Origin: Actinomyces lilanjuaniae
GTDB lineage: Bacteria > Actinomycetota > Actinomycetes > Actinomycetales > Actinomycetaceae
Direction of reading: 5' to 3'
Assembly (NCBI RefSeq): GCF_003606385.1
Contig: NZ_CP032514.1
Coordinates: 2,666,001 to 2,730,000, forward strand
DNA: 64,000 nucleotides
Shown here: positions 1 through 9,305 of the stretch, piece after piece
How positions within the stretch are numbered: position 1 is the first letter of the stretch
Layout of the letters: every line of letters begins with the position of its first letter
The notes under the pieces: generated by a model
The model's database searches: none
Seen by the model: the letters and a program-made list of their open reading frames with translations, nothing else
What the model was told of the DNA's origin: nothing
Program-made: the position numbers and the translations under genes

Positions 1-192
1 CGTGAGTGGGGGCTCGGGAACCGGGCGGGCCAGCTCGGGCAGGGCGTCGGGAACGTCCGGCTCCGCCACCGGGGGCGCGGAGGGAGCAGGCGGGGGTGCC
101 CACCGGTGCGGCGCCCCCGCAGCCTCGCGTTCTTTCGCCCAGGAGGCGGCTTTACGCCGCTTGCGGCCGAAGGAGAACAACGAAGGTGTCAT
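1..192 (-). CDS. N-terminal part of an unidentified protein (runs off the left edge)
   Basis: An open frame starts with ATG at 192 on the minus strand and stays open for 64 codons to the window edge. The first 25 residues are basic (FGRKRRKAASWAKERE), followed by a Pro/Ala-rich stretch. Third codon positions are strongly G/C as in neighbouring genes, which favours real coding. No domain is recognisable in this short piece and no strong Shine-Dalgarno is seen, so the start is uncertain. The gene faces away from the tRNA and Usp genes to its right. Confidence 0.45.
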   Translation of the reverse strand, partial: MTPSLFSFGRKRRKAASWAKEREAAGAPHRWAPPPAPSAPPVAEPDVPDALPELARPVPEPPLT

Positions 193-419
193 AGCGCCCA
201 AGATAACGGGCCACCGCAGCGAGATCGTGGAGACTCGTCGGCGCGGGGGCGGCTGTCTTCCTGCACAGCCGCCCCATCCATGACACCGGCACAGGAGGGC
301 GTGAGACCCCCTGACCCAGCGGAGCCCCTGCCGCCGGGCGGGTCCGAGGCAGCCCGAAACGGTATGGCACCCAACGGTCTTTCCAGACCGACGTGCAGAG
401 CCACTCCGCGCAGTCTCCG

Positions 420-492
420 TGCCCTCGGCGCGATTCGAACGCGCGACACCCGCTTTAGGAGAGCGGTGCTCTATCCCCTGAGCTACGAGGGC
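420..492 (-). tRNA. tRNA-Arg (anticodon CCT)
   Basis: On the minus strand the sequence folds as a cloverleaf: the 7-bp acceptor stem pairs GCCCTCG with CGAGGGC and is followed by discriminator A. The D-arm carries AGCTCAGGGG and the T-arm GTTCGAATC. The anticodon arm has the seven-base loop CTCCTAA, giving anticodon CCT, which reads AGG. CCA is not encoded. It stands alone in the 440-bp gap between the left-edge gene and the universal stress gene; the rest of that gap shows no other gene. Confidence 0.95.
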
Positions 493-636
493 GTGCGCGC
501 TAGCCTACCAGGAGCCAGGCCTAGTACGCAGCCGACAAGTGTGAGCCGCTGCCACGGCGGCGTCCCAGGAACGGCCGGGGCTCCGCCCGGCAGGAGCCCC
601 AGCAGGAGCTCTGGGCAGTCCCGGGACACGACCGGC

Positions 637-1569
637 TCAGGCTCGTCCCCACGGCGTCGAGGTCCGCGACGGGATCTCGTCCCTGCTGCGCGAGGGAACC
701 ACCATGACGGGGCAGGAGGCGTGCGACAGCACGGCCTGGCTCGTCGAGCCCAGAAGCAGGCCGGAGAAGCCGCCGCGCCCTCGGGACCCCACCACGACCA
801 GGTCCACAGCAGTGGAGAACTCCGCCATGAGCTCAGCCGGGTTGCCGTCCAGCGCGTGTCGGCGCACAACCACCTCGGAGCTCCCTTCCAGCGCCTCAGC
901 AACCGCTCGGTCCAGCCCGGAACGGACATCGGCGAGGACCTGCTCCCGGTCAACGGCTGCAGGCAGCCAGGCCAGCGCGCCAGCGCCAGACGCCATAGGG
1001 ACGGCAGCAATCGCCGTCAGCTCCGCTCCCCACGCCTCGGCCTCAGCTACCGCCCAGTGCAAGGCCTTGCGCGCCGAGGACGAGCCGTCAACTCCGACGA
1101 CGATCCGCCGCACGGGAGTGTAGTCAGCCCCCTGGGTGCGCTGGGGCACGACGACGGTCGGGCAGTGCCCGTGAGCCGGCAGCGCCGAGGAGACGGTCCC
1201 CAGGAGCCGGTCCGCGAACCCTCCGCCCCCACGGGTTCCTACCACCGACAGCGTAGCCTCGTCGGAGAGGTCGACCAGGACTCCTGCCGGGTCACCAGTC
1301 TCCAGGGAAGAGGTCACCGTCACCCCTGTTCCCTGCGCCCTCGCGATGGCCTCGTCAACTACCGCCTGGGCGCCGGAGCGGATAGCCGAGTCGTCAAGCG
1401 CGGCATAACCGCCGTCAAGCGACGCTGTCGTAAAGGACGGCAGGGAGTAGGCACACAGGACGTGAACTCGCCACCCCTGGCGTGATGCCCTCGCCACCGC
1501 CCAGTCCACGGCGGTCAACGACTGCGGCGAGCCGTCAACTCCGACAAGAACAACACTGTCTCCAGCCAT
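637..1569 (-). CDS. Universal stress protein with two UspA domains
   Basis: The 310-residue protein has two tandem UspA domains (about residues 4-145 and 155-300), each starting with the strand signature VVGVDGS or VLVGVDGS. Both domains end with the ATP-binding pattern G-x2-G-x9-G-(S/T): GTRGGGGF...LLGT in the first and GSRGRGGF...LLGS in the second. This places it with ATP-binding tandem Usps, which in actinobacteria commonly respond to hypoxia or stationary phase. That role is known of the family and not shown here. The start at ATG 1569 was chosen because GGAGGAAGGG lies just upstream and the UspA domain begins there; an upstream in-frame extension is out of character. It appears monocistronic. 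Confidence 0.93.
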   Translation of the reverse strand: MAGDSVVLVGVDGSPQSLTAVDWAVARASRQGWRVHVLCAYSLPSFTTASLDGGYAALDDSAIRSGAQAVVDEAIARAQGTGVTVTSSLETGDPAGVLVDLSDEATLSVVGTRGGGGFADRLLGTVSSALPAHGHCPTVVVPQRTQGADYTPVRRIVVGVDGSSSARKALHWAVAEAEAWGAELTAIAAVPMASGAGALAWLPAAVDREQVLADVRSGLDRAVAEALEGSSEVVVRRHALDGNPAELMAEFSTAVDLVVVGSRGRGGFSGLLLGSTSQAVLSHASCPVMVVPSRSRDEIPSRTSTPWGRA

Positions 1570-1775
1570 GGGTCCGTTCCCTTCCTCCGGGCAGGTCTGC
1601 GTCCTCAGCCATTTTGCCCTGAAACAACCTGTGGTGGTCAGCACACGCGCCGACACGGATCGTTTCCTGAAGGAGAACGCACCAGTCTCCCGGGGAGATC
1701 GGAGACACCGCTCGGGGGCGAGCACCGGTCTTTGCGGTGCCCGCCCCCGAAAGGCAGTGAACAATGTGCTGGGAG

Positions 1776-2639
1776 TCAGCCCAGGCGAATGTAGGTGGGA
1801 GAGCCCCAGATCTGGCGGTAGACCACACCGGTCCCTGGGTTGGCAGCCTCGATCAGCATGCCGTCACCAGCGTAGATAGCGACGTGGCCGGGCCAGTAGA
1901 GCAGGTCACCAGGCTGGGCCTCCGCGGCAGAGACCGCGTAACCCGAGGCCCCCTGAGCACCAGAGGTGCGGGGCAGGGAGATCCCCACCTGGGAGTAGAC
2001 GTAGGAGGTGAAGCCAGAGCAGTCGAAGCCGGAGGGGCTGGAGCCACCCCACACGTAGGGGGTGCCCACGTACTGCATCGCGATAGCGACGACCGAGGAG
2101 GTGGAGGCAGCGCTCGGAGCGACGTCCGTGGTCGTGGTGGTGGTCTCAGTCGCGGGAGCGGAGACGCTCTCGGCAGTGGTCTCCTCGACCTGCTCCTGGG
2201 TAGCGACCGCCTCCTCGGTAACGACCTCCTCCTGCGGCTCGGTAACGGCCTCGGCCTCAGTGGCGACGGCGTCGGTGGCCTGCGTGGCCTCGCCGACCTC
2301 AGGCTCGGGCTCCTCCACGACGGGAGCAACAGCCTGCACCTGGGTCGTGGCGTCCGTGGCCCACTGCACGTTGTCCGCGACAGTGACGGCGGCGTTGGTG
2401 GCGACGGCCTCGCGCGCAGAGGCAGCCAGAGCGCCGACACCGGAGGCCTCAAGGGAGCCCGCAGAGGAGCCGACCTCGGTAGCGGTGCCAGCAGCGGTGG
2501 CGCCAGAGGCGATCATGGTCAGCGCGAGTCCGGAGGTGGCTGCGACAGCAAGGCCGCGACGAGCAGTGGGAGCAAAGTCGTCCAGCGGGGTCAGGGCGCG
2601 GGTGGCCTTGCGATGACGTGCTGTGGTTCGTGAGGACAT
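1776..2639 (-). CDS. Secreted NlpC/P60 (C40) cell-wall peptidase
   Basis: The protein has 287 residues. A basic N-terminus and hydrophobic segment (about residues 28-50, ending ATAAG) look like a signal peptide. A low-complexity Ala/Glu/Thr/Val-rich spacer (about 60-180) follows, then a C-terminal NlpC/P60 domain. Catalytic features are visible: Cys in DCSGF near residue 206, His in GHVAIY near 251, and a downstream EAANPGTGV segment where the third polar residue lies. Family members cleave D-Glu/iGln-diaminopimelate type bonds in peptidoglycan stem peptides, as in the RipA/RipB group. The gene is preceded by a c-di-AMP riboswitch, a recurring arrangement for actinobacterial wall hydrolases. 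The spacer probably spans or binds the wall (inference). Confidence 0.92.
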   Translation of the reverse strand: MSSRTTARHRKATRALTPLDDFAPTARRGLAVAATSGLALTMIASGATAAGTATEVGSSAGSLEASGVGALAASAREAVATNAAVTVADNVQWATDATTQVQAVAPVVEEPEPEVGEATQATDAVATEAEAVTEPQEEVVTEEAVATQEQVEETTAESVSAPATETTTTTTDVAPSAASTSSVVAIAMQYVGTPYVWGGSSPSGFDCSGFTSYVYSQVGISLPRTSGAQGASGYAVSAAEAQPGDLLYWPGHVAIYAGDGMLIEAANPGTGVVYRQIWGSPTYIRLG

Positions 2640-2654
2640 GTAGTGCTTTCTCCT

Positions 2655-2826
2655 GGATAGCCGACGAGGTGAGCTGTCGGGTTCGGACTGGAGACGCCCG
2701 GCCCGCAGGGCCTCCTGCGGGCTTCACCCCAAGGCCGACCGGGCGCCGCCCGGACAACCATGATTGGTTCCCCCGTTCCTGCCACGTTGTTGCTTCACTG
2801 ACCTCGGACCGAGCGGCAGGACTAAG
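2655..2826 (-). ncRNA. ydaO-yuaA (c-di-AMP) riboswitch controlling the NlpC/P60 gene
   Basis: The minus-strand leader directly upstream of the NlpC/P60 start carries the conserved blocks of this riboswitch class in order: GGTCCGAGG near the 5' side, CAGGAACGGGGGAACCA (2764-2780), TTGGGGTGAA (2725-2734) followed by a GC-rich hairpin, and the terminal block CCGAACCCGACAGCTCACCT (2667-2686). These match my memory of the ydaO consensus. In the family, c-di-AMP binding turns expression off. Boundaries are approximate because no covariance model could be run. Confidence 0.88.
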
Positions 2827-2885
2827 CCTCGTTCCGAGGTGTCACCAGGGGACCTTGTCAGGGGGTCGTCCCGGCGACGTCGAGA

Positions 2886-2914
2886 ACGCTACATGACTTA
2901 GAGCCACGCCGTCA
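2886..2914 (-). promoter_or_regulatory. Candidate promoter of the riboswitch-NlpC/P60 transcript
   Basis: On the minus strand TGACGG (2909-2914) and TAGCGT (2886-2891) are separated by exactly 17 bases. This is a reasonable -35/-10 pair for the actinobacterial housekeeping sigma factor. It would start transcription about 50 bases upstream of the riboswitch core. The rest of the gap up to 3158 shows no gene. Confidence 0.4.
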
Positions 2915-3158
2915 CGGGAGGGTCACACACATTGGTGTGAACCCAAGCACGTGTCGACCACCGAAACTCCTTTCTCTGGGGCTTTTCGGGCAGTAACGCC
3001 CTTTTCGCCGCCGTAGCCTCCGCAGAAAGACGGCTCAGACCGAAGCAGGGTGAGAAAGACCGCACCTGCGGCCGGCTCCGGACAGCCGACCGCAGGCGTC
3101 GTGCAACAGGTAACGGGACAGCCTGAGTATCAGTACCGTCGGTAGTCCTCGGTGGCGC

Positions 3159-3830
3159 TCAGCGCTCCAGGAACAGGTGACGGGCGACGTCGTCAGGCAG
3201 GACGACAGGATCACCTGTCGGCCCGGTGATACGCACCCCACCTGCCGTGCGGCGCAGCCCCACCCGCGCCCCCACGACGAGGGCCGCGTCCTCCACGAGG
3301 GCCATGAGCTCGCCGTCGGCCTGGATAGGCTCTCCGACACGACGTATGACGGCAGACACCGTCTCGCTGCCTGCGGCACGGTGCGCGCCGATCTCGTCCT
3401 GCGCGGGGGCGGGGTGGCCGACCCCGCTCGGAGGGACGTGGTTGCCGAAGGGATCAGTTCTCACCTCGCCGAGGATCTGGGCCAGGCGCTCCTCGACCTG
3501 CTCGCTCATGACGTGCTCCCACCGGCAGGCCTCCTCGTGGACGAGCCTGCGGTCCAGTCCCACCACGTCCAGAAGCAGTCTTTCAGCAAGGCGGTGCTTT
3601 CGCATAACTTCCGTGGCTCGTCGGCGCCCCTCGTCGGTCAGCTCCAGGGACCGGTCCTGGGCAACTTTAATCAGGCCGTCACGCTCCATCCGGGCAACCG
3701 TCTGGGACACGGTCGGCCCCGAGTGGCCCAGCCGCTCCACGATGCGCGCCCGCAGCGGAGGAACGCCATCCTCCTCCAGCTCGTAGACGGTCTTGAGGTA
3801 CATCTCGGTGGTGTCGATGAGATCGCTCAT
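3159..3830 (-). CDS. ideR: DtxR/IdeR-family metal-dependent repressor
   Basis: The protein has 223 residues, the usual DtxR length. It has an N-terminal winged helix (SGPTVSQTVARMERDGL is the recognition helix region), a dimerisation/metal-binding domain and a C-terminal SH3-like domain (about 150-220). Metal ligands fall at exactly the Corynebacterium DtxR positions: Met10, Cys102, Glu105 and His106 for the primary site, and His79, Glu83 and His98 for the ancillary site. This predicts Fe(II)-dependent repression of iron uptake rather than an MntR role. The start ATG 3830 is preceded by AGGAGG; an eight-codon upstream extension has no such site. The 3831-4053 gap holds no gene. Confidence 0.93.
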   Translation of the reverse strand: MSDLIDTTEMYLKTVYELEEDGVPPLRARIVERLGHSGPTVSQTVARMERDGLIKVAQDRSLELTDEGRRRATEVMRKHRLAERLLLDVVGLDRRLVHEEACRWEHVMSEQVEERLAQILGEVRTDPFGNHVPPSGVGHPAPAQDEIGAHRAAGSETVSAVIRRVGEPIQADGELMALVEDAALVVGARVGLRRTAGGVRITGPTGDPVVLPDDVARHLFLER

Positions 3831-4053
3831 GAGCCTGGTCCTCCTGCCTGGCACGGGGTGAAATACAACAGCACGGCTCCCGGTCGAGGTCCGGGGAGGG
3901 GCCTCTGTCGGTCATGCGTCCTCTCACAGAATATGCACTGGCAGTCTCGGTTCCATCAGGCAGGCGCCCGCTCTGCCGGCTCACCTGTCCCACGGGGCCG
4001 GGCCGACGGGCAGCGCGCGCAGCCGACGCCGCCCTCAGCCGACCCCAGCCCGG

Positions 4054-5532
4054 CTAGTCCAGCCCCAGTATCGATCTGATCGGAGCCAAGGTGAAGTAGA
4101 TCATGAAGAGCGCGCAAGCCACCCACATGAGCGGATGGACCTGCCTGGCCCGCCTTGTGGCGAGCTGGACCACTAGGTAGGTGATGAAGCCCGCACCGAT
4201 ACCGTTGGTGATGGAGTAGGAGAAGGGCATCATGATGATGGTGACAAAGGCGGGAAGCGCAGTCTGGGCGGACCGCCAGTCGATGTCAGTCACCTGCGTC
4301 ATCATGAGGAACCCCACGATGACTAGTGCCGGGGTCGCCGCCTCGTAGGGAACCATGGAGACCACCGGGGCGAGGAACATGCTCAGCAGGAACATGCAGC
4401 CGGTAACGACCGCCGCCAGGCCGGTGCGCGCGCCTTCGCCCACGCCCGCCGCCGACTCCACGTAGGAGGTGTTGGAGGAGACCCCACCCACACCCCCGGC
4501 AACAGCAGCCAGGGAGTCCACCACGAGGATCTCGCGAGTCCGGGGCGGGTTGCCCTGCTCGTCCAGGAGCCCGCCCTCGGCCCCGATAGCCACCATCGTG
4601 CCCATGGTGTCGAAGAAGTCGGCAAGCATGAGGGAGAAGACCAGCAGGACCACCGAGACGACCCCGACCTTCTCCAGGCTGCCCAGCAGGCTGAACTCGC
4701 CCAGCGTGGCCAGGCTGGGCACCTGCACGGGGGACCCTGACAGGGTGGGGACCGACAACGACCAGCCAGTGAGGTTGACCGGGCCGCTGTCCGGGTCGTC
4801 GTTGTACGCCCCCAGGTGGAGGACGCCCTCAATGAGGGCGGCCGCGACCGTGGAGGAGATGATGCCGATTAGCAGGGCACCCCTGACCCTGCGCACGTGG
4901 AGGGCAGCCATGAGGAAGAGGCCCAGGAGGAAGACCAGGACCGGCCACCCCTGGAGGGAGCCTCCCAGCCCCAGCTCCAAAGGGGTGCCCCCGGGGCGCA
5001 CCACCTTGGCGTCCACCAGTCCGATCAGAGCGATAAACAGGCCGATCCCCACTGAGATGGCGGTCTTGACATGGGCGGGCACCGCCCTGAACACCGCTTC
5101 GCGGAAGCCGGTGAGGACCAGGACAAGGATGATGACGCCCTCGATGACCACCAGGCCCATGGCGTCGGCGTAGGTCATCCCGTCCGTACCGACCAGCGTG
5201 TAGGCAATCATCGCGTTGATCCCCAGACCAGCGGCCAGAGCCATCGGGTAGTTGGCAACCACCCCCATGCAGATTGACATGAGCCCGGCCACCAGCGCGG
5301 TACCGGCAGCGATCTGCTGGGTGGTGCCCAGGGGCGGGACGCCCTCGTGCTCCGTGGAGAGGATAAGAGGGTTGAGAACCAGGATATAACTCATCGTGAA
5401 GAAGGTCACGATACCGCCGCGGACCTCCCGAGCCAGGGTCGACCCGCGATCGGTGACATGGAAGAAGCGGTCCAGGACGGGCAGGGCTGATGACGGTGTC
5501 GTCGAAGACTTCAGGGATGGTGTCGTGCTCAC
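4054..5532 (-). CDS. NCS2-family (AzgA-type) purine permease
   Basis: This 492-residue integral membrane protein has about 12-14 hydrophobic segments. It has hallmarks of the AzgA/PbuG branch of NCS2 permeases: FTMSYILVLNP in the first segment, GLGINAMIAY, FFDTMGTMVAIG in the middle and NTSYVESAAGVGEGARTG after it. Characterised relatives are proton symporters for hypoxanthine, guanine or adenine. Substrate cannot be assigned from sequence alone. The start is GTG 5532, giving VSTTPSL, with GGGAG upstream; a 39-codon in-frame extension lacks coding character. It lies alone between IdeR and DUF3027. Confidence 0.9.
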   Translation of the reverse strand: MSTTPSLKSSTTPSSALPVLDRFFHVTDRGSTLAREVRGGIVTFFTMSYILVLNPLILSTEHEGVPPLGTTQQIAAGTALVAGLMSICMGVVANYPMALAAGLGINAMIAYTLVGTDGMTYADAMGLVVIEGVIILVLVLTGFREAVFRAVPAHVKTAISVGIGLFIALIGLVDAKVVRPGGTPLELGLGGSLQGWPVLVFLLGLFLMAALHVRRVRGALLIGIISSTVAAALIEGVLHLGAYNDDPDSGPVNLTGWSLSVPTLSGSPVQVPSLATLGEFSLLGSLEKVGVVSVVLLVFSLMLADFFDTMGTMVAIGAEGGLLDEQGNPPRTREILVVDSLAAVAGGVGGVSSNTSYVESAAGVGEGARTGLAAVVTGCMFLLSMFLAPVVSMVPYEAATPALVIVGFLMMTQVTDIDWRSAQTALPAFVTIIMMPFSYSITNGIGAGFITYLVVQLATRRARQVHPLMWVACALFMIYFTLAPIRSILGLD

Positions 5533-5688
5533 GTAGCCGGATTCTCCCACGTCCTCGCACCTAGGACGAACGCCGCGGGGAGTGCGCGAAGTGCTCACCG
5601 GAATCACGGTGGACCAGGACACCTGCCCCGTGCCTGCGCCCCTGCCCACCGCGACCTGCCCGGCACGACCCAGCGGCCGGGAGCGGTC

Positions 5689-6734
5689 TCAGTGCCTGGG
5701 CAGGACTGCCTCCAGGTCCTCCAGGGTCCAGGGTGCGGCAGGAGGGGCGTCACTGTCCCGCCCCGGCGCCTCCTGTCCCGCATCGTCCCCGCGAGCCGCA
5801 GGAGCCGCTAGGTCGGAAGCCAGGTCCATCACCGCGGCACGGGCTGAGGCCGCGCGGTCCTCCTCGGCGGGCTCCACCGGCTCCTCAGCCTCCCCAGGCT
5901 TCTCGGCTACGTCACCAACCGCAGCCGGGCCTGCCGGAGGTGGGGACTGGTCCCCACCAGCATGCTCCGCACGACGGCCCTCACCGCCGTCGCGCACCTC
6001 CTCACCGTCCTCACCGTCGGGATCGGCAGCCTTCCGGGACCTCGGCTGCCAGGACGCTGGCACACTGGCAGCCTCCTCCCCGAGCACCGCTCGTAGTGCC
6101 CCTGTCAGGGGCGCAAAGAAGCCGTAGGCAGAGCAGGCCGTCATCCCGCCCGCGTCCCGGGAGCCAGAGGCGCCGGGGGCACCCAGGGCACGGCCGTACC
6201 ATCGCAGGGCGGCACGGGCCACACCCTCGACGCCGCGGACCCGTCGGCTCCTTGGCCTCAGCGCCTCCAGCGCCAGGGCACCTCCCCAGAGCCCGCCCCC
6301 TCGGCCGACCAGTCGGTATCACTGTCCGTCGACCCAGGCGCGCGACCTGCAGCCGCGAGGTCCTCGGGACGGAGCCGGTCAGCCCACGGGACCCAGGCCG
6401 GGGCGAGAAGCGCCTCCTCCCCGGGCAGCAGCCCCACCTCACAGACCGTCGCTGTACGGCTGCGCGGCGGACGGCTGAGCGTCACCGCCCAGCGCCAGCC
6501 CCGGTACCCGGGCATGGCACAGTCAAACAGGTGGGTGACCAGACGCTCGGCGTCGTAGGAGGCAGCGACGTGGTCCCCCACAGCATCGGCCGCAGCCACC
6601 TCCGCCAGCGCGCGACGGGCCAGGTCAACCGCCGCAGCAGAGCTCAGGGGCTTGTCCCTGGCCGCCTGCGCCTGCACTGACGCCACAGGAAGCGCCCCCG
6701 GGCGCGGAATCGTGTCAGGTACGGTCTCGGTCAC
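5689..6734 (-). pseudogene. DUF3027 protein, frame broken once in a G run
   Basis: The 5' part (6734 to about 6285) encodes typical DUF3027 sequence: GDHVAASYDAERLVTHLF, GYRGWRWAVTLSRPPR and LLAPAWVPWADRLRPEDL. It would stop at 6258. The 3' part continues in another frame as ALALEALRPRSRRVRGVEG, ARAALRWYGR and CSAYGFFAPLTGALRAVLG, which is the expected C-terminal half of the same family. It then ends in an acidic tail. Restoring one base in the four-G run at 6284-6287 joins both halves and makes the length 1047 nt, a multiple of three. The usual second Cys of the CGxCGF motif is Tyr here. The function of DUF3027 is unknown. The start codon is GTG. Confidence 0.8.
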
Positions 6735-6797
6735 GCCGTCCAGTGTAGAGGCAGCGGCACGGCGCGGGCCGCCACTCGCGCTAGGTACCTGTCCCCC

Positions 6798-9182
6798 TCA
6801 CTCCTGCCCCACCGACACGATCCGGTGGACGGCCGCCGTCAGCTCGGTCTCCCGGTCGAGGTCACGCAGACGCACCCTCCCCGGCTCCACCGCAACTACA
6901 CGTGCCCGCCGCTCCTGCACCGAGCCGTCAGCGCCCGCCAGCCTCAGCCGCAGCACCGCCCGCGAGGACCGCGCCTCGCGCAGGAGGCCCAGGACATGGC
7001 CCGGGTCAGCGGCCGATGCCGATGCGTCACCGGTACGCGCTCTGCGGCGCTGCTCCTCCTGCCCCGCCCGGAGCCTGCCCACCGCGGCGGCGAGGTCCCT
7101 GTCACCCGGCCCCCGACGCCGTACGGCCTGCTGGGAGTAGTCGCGACCCGGTCGAGCCGGGTCCACCGCCGCAGTCGGCCGCTCAGCGTCCAGCGCTGTC
7201 AGGACAAGGCGTCCGGAGCCGTCCTCCAGGGCGGGAGCCACGCCTGCCTCGCGCAGGGCTCGAAGGACGCGGGCGGAGGGGGAGGAGGAGGCCAGGACCC
7301 CGGGAGCCAGCTCGTCAAGACCGAGGTCTGCCAGCCGGGGGTCGCTCACTAGCCCCGCCGCCACCGCGGGGTCGGCCACCCTCAGGACGCTGGACACGGG
7401 GCGCACCCGCACCGCGCCGTGGTGGCGGGCAGCGTCACGGACCATCGCCTCCAGGGCGCTGGGCACCGGGACAGGGCTGAAGTCCTCCAGGGCGGACAGC
7501 AGCTGCGGGGCAGTGGCGCCGGCGTCAAGGGCGCCCTGTACCGACTCGGGGGTGAACCGCACGGTCAGCGCCCCGCCGCGCGACTCCGTCCGGCTGGCCA
7601 GCTCCAGGAGGTGAGCCAACCGTGGTTCCGGACGCCCCGGGACCACCGCCGTCAGGTCCGACTGGAGCAGAAGGGTGCTCACGGCGTCGGGGAGGTCCTG
7701 GGCCAGGGCCTCCTCCAGCACGGTCAGGAGCCCCGCAGCCTTCTGGGCGGACCGGTCCCCCGCCACCAGCCAGCGCCCGAGGGCACGCCCGCTGCGGGAC
7801 AAGGCGCCGGCCCCTGTCAGTCCCAGCATCTCCATCTCCGCCAGGACCGCGCTCACGGCCTCAGCCGACACCGCCCACCGGGGCCGGCTGAAGTCCAGGA
7901 CGGCACGCACCAGGTCGGCAGAGGGCGCCGCCCCCTCCGGCAGGTCGAGCAGGACCCCCAGGACCCGCCGACGCAGCCGACGCGCCCAGCCCGCCTCCAA
8001 GTCAGTGCCCAGGACCGGCCTGGGCGCCCCGCCCCCGTCCCGGGTGCCCACCAGCCACGGTGTGCGCGCGCTGTCCACCCAGCCCGCGGCCAACGGCGCC
8101 CAGCGCGCAGCAGCCGGGTCCTCCTGCCAGCTGGAGGCCACGCGTGAGGGGAGCCACGACGTTCCGGTCTCGTCCAGCCCCAGCAGGTCCGCGCTGGCGG
8201 CAACCTCAATAACAGTGGCGGCCTGCGCCGCGTCCAGCTCCAGGGACTGCGCGGTACGGCCTAGGGCACGCACCCCTACCCCACCGCTACGCAGGACCGG
8301 CGCCGGATCGCGCTGCCACTGCCGCAGCAGCAGGCCGACGAGGCGGACCATCTCCTCCGCACGAAAAGAGGACTCCGAGGCGACGGCACCCGCCTCGACC
8401 ACCGTCAGGGCGTCCAGGTCCGGGGAGCGGGGCGCCTCACGGGCCAGCCGCCCCCCGCGCAGGGCCAGCCCCACTTCACGGGGCAGGACCAGCCGGGTCC
8501 CCCCTCGGGGATCGTGCCCACGCTCCAGCCACCCCCGTACCAGGAGGGGGTCGGCCGCCGGGATCTCACCCCCGGCGCCCAGGACCCCCGACGCAGGCCC
8601 CCAGGCCAGGGCCGCCAGGAGGGAGACACTGTCCCGGGGCAGCACCACGGCCGCCTCACCACCCACCGGCTCCCTGGGCGCCTGCCCCGGCAGCGTCGTA
8701 CCTACGGGGACCTCACCGCCGTCAGCCGCGTACCTGTCAAGCACCTCCAGGGGCGGCGGCAGGACGTCAGGAAGCGTGGCAGCCGGGGGTCCCAGCCCGA
8801 AGGGAGTGGGACCCACTGCCTCAACCAGGCCTGTCACCGGCCTGCCCCCGACGACGAGCCCCAGGCGCTCTAGGCGCCGCAGCGCAGTGCTAGCCTCATC
8901 GGGCACCAGGCCCAGGGCCTGGCCAGGGTCGCCGACAACCTCCCGGGCACCCGGATCCGCCAGTACCACGACAGCCTCCGCCAGGGCCAGGGTGGGCGCG
9001 TCCAGACCTGTCAGGGCCGCCTCCACGCTAGGGCGGGCGGCGGCGCGGGCCGCCAGCGCGCTGAAGGAGGTCGAGGGCGGGGAGACCAGGTCCGGCCGCG
9101 CCCGCAGGAACGAGGCCACCTCGCGGTCAGGCAGGGCAGCCAGGTAGGCAGCGAGGTCCTGGTGGGAGGCGTCGGGGCTCAC
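6798..9182 (-). CDS. Helicase-associated (XPB/Ssl2-like) protein
   Basis: This 794-residue protein has no Walker motifs. It begins SPDASHQDLAAYLAALPDREVASFLRAR and continues with helical, winged-helix-like repeats. The C-terminal part contains the region typical of helicase-associated Helicase_C_3 proteins (ALEAMVRDAARHHGAVRV..., about 560-640). Such proteins sit next to XPB genes across actinobacteria, as here, where the XPB helicase starts 123 bp away on the other strand. That linkage suggests a partner role in DNA repair or processing, but no activity is established. The start GTG 9182 was chosen over an upstream 111-codon extension, which overlaps the divergent gene. The C-terminus is basic and Arg-rich. 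Confidence 0.85.
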   Translation of the reverse strand: MSPDASHQDLAAYLAALPDREVASFLRARPDLVSPPSTSFSALAARAAARPSVEAALTGLDAPTLALAEAVVVLADPGAREVVGDPGQALGLVPDEASTALRRLERLGLVVGGRPVTGLVEAVGPTPFGLGPPAATLPDVLPPPLEVLDRYAADGGEVPVGTTLPGQAPREPVGGEAAVVLPRDSVSLLAALAWGPASGVLGAGGEIPAADPLLVRGWLERGHDPRGGTRLVLPREVGLALRGGRLAREAPRSPDLDALTVVEAGAVASESSFRAEEMVRLVGLLLRQWQRDPAPVLRSGGVGVRALGRTAQSLELDAAQAATVIEVAASADLLGLDETGTSWLPSRVASSWQEDPAAARWAPLAAGWVDSARTPWLVGTRDGGGAPRPVLGTDLEAGWARRLRRRVLGVLLDLPEGAAPSADLVRAVLDFSRPRWAVSAEAVSAVLAEMEMLGLTGAGALSRSGRALGRWLVAGDRSAQKAAGLLTVLEEALAQDLPDAVSTLLLQSDLTAVVPGRPEPRLAHLLELASRTESRGGALTVRFTPESVQGALDAGATAPQLLSALEDFSPVPVPSALEAMVRDAARHHGAVRVRPVSSVLRVADPAVAAGLVSDPRLADLGLDELAPGVLASSSPSARVLRALREAGVAPALEDGSGRLVLTALDAERPTAAVDPARPGRDYSQQAVRRRGPGDRDLAAAVGRLRAGQEEQRRRARTGDASASAADPGHVLGLLREARSSRAVLRLRLAGADGSVQERRARVVAVEPGRVRLRDLDRETELTAAVHRIVSVGQE

Positions 9183-9305
9183 CTGTCCCAGCTTACGCCA
9201 CTGCGGACGCCGAGACAGCCAGCGGCACCGGCCCCGCCCCCGTCCCGGTAACGCTGCGCGGGCAGCCAGGTGGACAGCCGGGGCTGTGCTGGGATACTTC
9301 CGTAC

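Noticed and set aside
106..1485. 459-codon plus-strand frame across the Usp region
   Set aside because: It is antisense to the double UspA gene, has no recognisable domain, and is open only because of high GC content.
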